Source of the DNA: JACPPO01 sp965262505
GTDB lineage: Bacteria; Acidobacteriota; Vicinamibacteria; Vicinamibacterales; UBA2999
Length of the DNA stretch: 64,000 nucleotides
Reading direction: 5' to 3'
Assembly (NCBI GenBank): GCA_965262505.1
Contig: CBDHFM010000030.1
Span: 2,480,001-2,544,000 of the forward strand
In this document: in pieces, positions 62,471 through 64,000 of the stretch
Layout: each line of letters opens with the position of its first letter
How positions within the stretch are numbered: position 1 is the first letter of the stretch
Translations under genes and position numbers: made by a program
Notes under the pieces: generated by a model
The model's database searches: none
Told to the model about the DNA's origin: nothing
The model's input: only the letters and a program-made list of their open reading frames with translations

Positions 62471-64000
62471 AACAGATCAAGGTCCTCAGCGCGCAATTCA
62501 ATTACCAGTACGGCGACGTCATTTATTTCCCGTACAGCATTGCGTGTCTGGTAGCCTACATTAGATCGTTTCCTGAACTTGCCTCCCGGTTTCAGTTCGA
62601 GAAGACATTCGTTTTCAGAAACAGGTTCGACCAGTACCTGTCCAGATGCACCGGTGTCGATATCCTGCTGTGTTCCTGCTACACGTGGAACTGGGAAATC
62701 ACCACACGGCTGGCGCAAAAGGTCAAGGAACGCAATCCGCACTGCACGGTGATATTCGGCGGCCCACAGGTGCCGCTCCACTACGAAGGTGATGTGCCTC
62801 TCAAGTGGGTGGCACAGACGAAGGGTGCGTTTTTTGCGGACTATCCATACGTCGATATTCTCGTGCACCAGGAGGCGGAGCACACGCTCAAGGAGATCTT
62901 CAGCGCCTACATCAGCGACAGGGACTACTCGAACATCAACGGGCTGGAAACCCGCGAATTCAGGACGCCCCCTGCCTCGAGGATCCTGGACCTGGAGGCC
63001 CTGCCGTCGCCCTACCTCACCAACCTCGTCTGGGAACTCGTCGAGCCGGTCGAGGACGTGACCTATATCGCGTCCTGGGAAACCAATCGCGGCTGCCCGT
63101 TCGCATGCACCTTCTGCGACTGGGGCAGCGCCACCATGTCACGAGTCAGGAAGCGGAACATGGACGTGCTGCTCCGGGAAATCGAATGGTTCGCCGATAA
63201 CAGAATCCCGTACGTGGATTGCTGCGACGCGAACTTCGGCATTTTCGCCGAACGAGATCTCGAGCTCGCGATAAAACTGAAGGCTGAAAAGTTGGCGAAA
63301 GGCTTCCCCGGTAGGGTGCGTCCCGCCTGGGTGAAAGGCTCGTCAGAGAGGGTGATGCCGATCGCCAGGGAGTTACTCGACGCCGGCCTGCTGCGCGCCG
63401 TTACCCTTTCCGTCCAGTCGCTCGACCCGGACACGCTGAGGATCGTCAAAAGAACCAACATACGATTCGATCGATTTTCCAGCCTCGTGCAGCGGTTCAG
63501 CGACCACGGGATCGAAACCTATACCGAAATCATCATGGGCATGCCGGGAGAGACGCTGGCGAGCTATCTGAACGGCCTCGAGCAGCTCATGGAGATCTTT
63601 CCACGGCCCGTAATCTTCATCTTCAATTGCGGTGTGTTTGTGAATGCCCCGATGAACAGCCCGGCGTACCGGCAGACCCACGGCATCGAGGTGATCAAAT
63701 CTCCGGTTTACCTCTGGCATTCGTCGATCGACAACCGCGGGGACGTCCCTGAATACGAGTACATCACGATCAGCGCCAACAGCTTCTCGAGCGCTGACCT
63801 GCACCAGATGTACCTTTACGGATGGATGGCCCAGGCGTTCCACAGCCTTGGGATCCTCGAGTACGTCGCCAAGTTCTATCACCAGGTGTTCGGCCTGACA
63901 TTCATCGACTTTTACCAACGGTTGCTCGAATACTGCAGGAGCCGTGAAGGCACCCTGTTCAACAGGGAATACAGAACGATCTGTGACTATATCGCCACGG
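62467..64000 (+). CDS. B12-binding radical SAM protein (partial at window edge)
   Basis: Starts at a GTG (MKQIKVLSAQFNYQYGDVIY) that overlaps the previous stop and runs open to the window end, at least 511 codons. The N-terminal part has a B12-binding-like Rossmann region (DILLCSCYTWNWEITTRLAQ; VIFGGPQVPLHYEGD). The radical SAM cluster is CPFACTFC in TNRGCPFACTFCDWG, the CX3CX2C iron-sulphur site. Later LLRAVTLSVQSLDPDTLRIV and GMPGET are typical of the class. Such enzymes methylate or otherwise modify sugars, lipids or peptides. It may act on the surface polymer but that is not shown. Confidence 0.88.
   Translation, partial: MKQIKVLSAQFNYQYGDVIYFPYSIACLVAYIRSFPELASRFQFEKTFVFRNRFDQYLSRCTGVDILLCSCYTWNWEITTRLAQKVKERNPHCTVIFGGPQVPLHYEGDVPLKWVAQTKGAFFADYPYVDILVHQEAEHTLKEIFSAYISDRDYSNINGLETREFRTPPASRILDLEALPSPYLTNLVWELVEPVEDVTYIASWETNRGCPFACTFCDWGSATMSRVRKRNMDVLLREIEWFADNRIPYVDCCDANFGIFAERDLELAIKLKAEKLAKGFPGRVRPAWVKGSSERVMPIARELLDAGLLRAVTLSVQSLDPDTLRIVKRTNIRFDRFSSLVQRFSDHGIETYTEIIMGMPGETLASYLNGLEQLMEIFPRPVIFIFNCGVFVNAPMNSPAYRQTHGIEVIKSPVYLWHSSIDNRGDVPEYEYITISANSFSSADLHQMYLYGWMAQAFHSLGILEYVAKFYHQVFGLTFIDFYQRLLEYCRSREGTLFNREYRTICDYIAT

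Noticed and set aside
1..64000. CRISPR arrays, tRNA or rRNA genes
   Set aside because: No regular short repeat series, no cloverleaf-like sequence with a CCA-type end and no rRNA-like segment was recognised by eye. A dedicated search could still find a tRNA.

Overview
The window is GC-rich bacterial chromosome. Dense short-spacer operons, many GTG and TTG starts, the order mreB-mreC-mreD-mrdA-rodA-rng and abundant IS630, IS3, IS1182-like and ISAzo13-like elements suggest a Gram-negative soil or groundwater bacterium, plausibly Acidobacteriota (Vicinamibacteria-like). That placement is inference; no rRNA or other marker RNA was seen.

Region 1 (about 1-31,950) is mostly housekeeping. It holds a MoxR/ChlI-type ATPase with the start of a partner protein, NUDIX and YjbQ proteins, tsaD, mtnA, a nucleoside salvage operon (pyrimidine phosphorylase, purine phosphorylase, cytidine deaminase), a HEAT-repeat/HD-GYP signalling pair, a broken subtilase, an alkyltransferase, the rod-shape and cell-elongation operon read leftward, a broken GAF-GGDEF protein, a membrane-anchored PPIase, an FKBP lipoprotein and a 2OG-Fe(II) oxygenase. 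Three mobile or MITE-like units sit here: an IS630 element with a winged-helix passenger gene, an abutting 158-bp MITE, and an ISAzo13-like element.

Region 2 (about 32,000-39,260) is an insertion-sequence island at the head of a surface-polysaccharide locus. Two nearly identical IS1182-like copies lie in opposite orientation, with an IS3 element between them. The IS3 element splits a Wzz/GumC-type chain-length gene and one IS1182 copy splits the initiating glycosylphosphotransferase. Both insertions can be undone on paper by removing one target duplication.

Region 3 (about 39,270-64,000) is the polysaccharide locus itself. A translationally coupled run (eight consecutive 4-base overlaps) encodes an epimerase, a fused SDR/nucleotide-sugar dehydrogenase lacking the usual catalytic cysteine, a second SDR, a Gfo/Idh/MocA oxidoreductase, and a GDP-D-glycero-D-manno-heptose pathway (kinase, guanylyltransferase, GmhA, GmhB) followed by a transaldolase that could supply sedoheptulose 7-phosphate. 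Glycosyltransferases, a flippase, a polymerase, methyltransferases, a HAD protein and a radical SAM protein follow. From 54.7 kb on, several genes are joined at deletion-like junctions, which means either real decay of the locus or misassembly.
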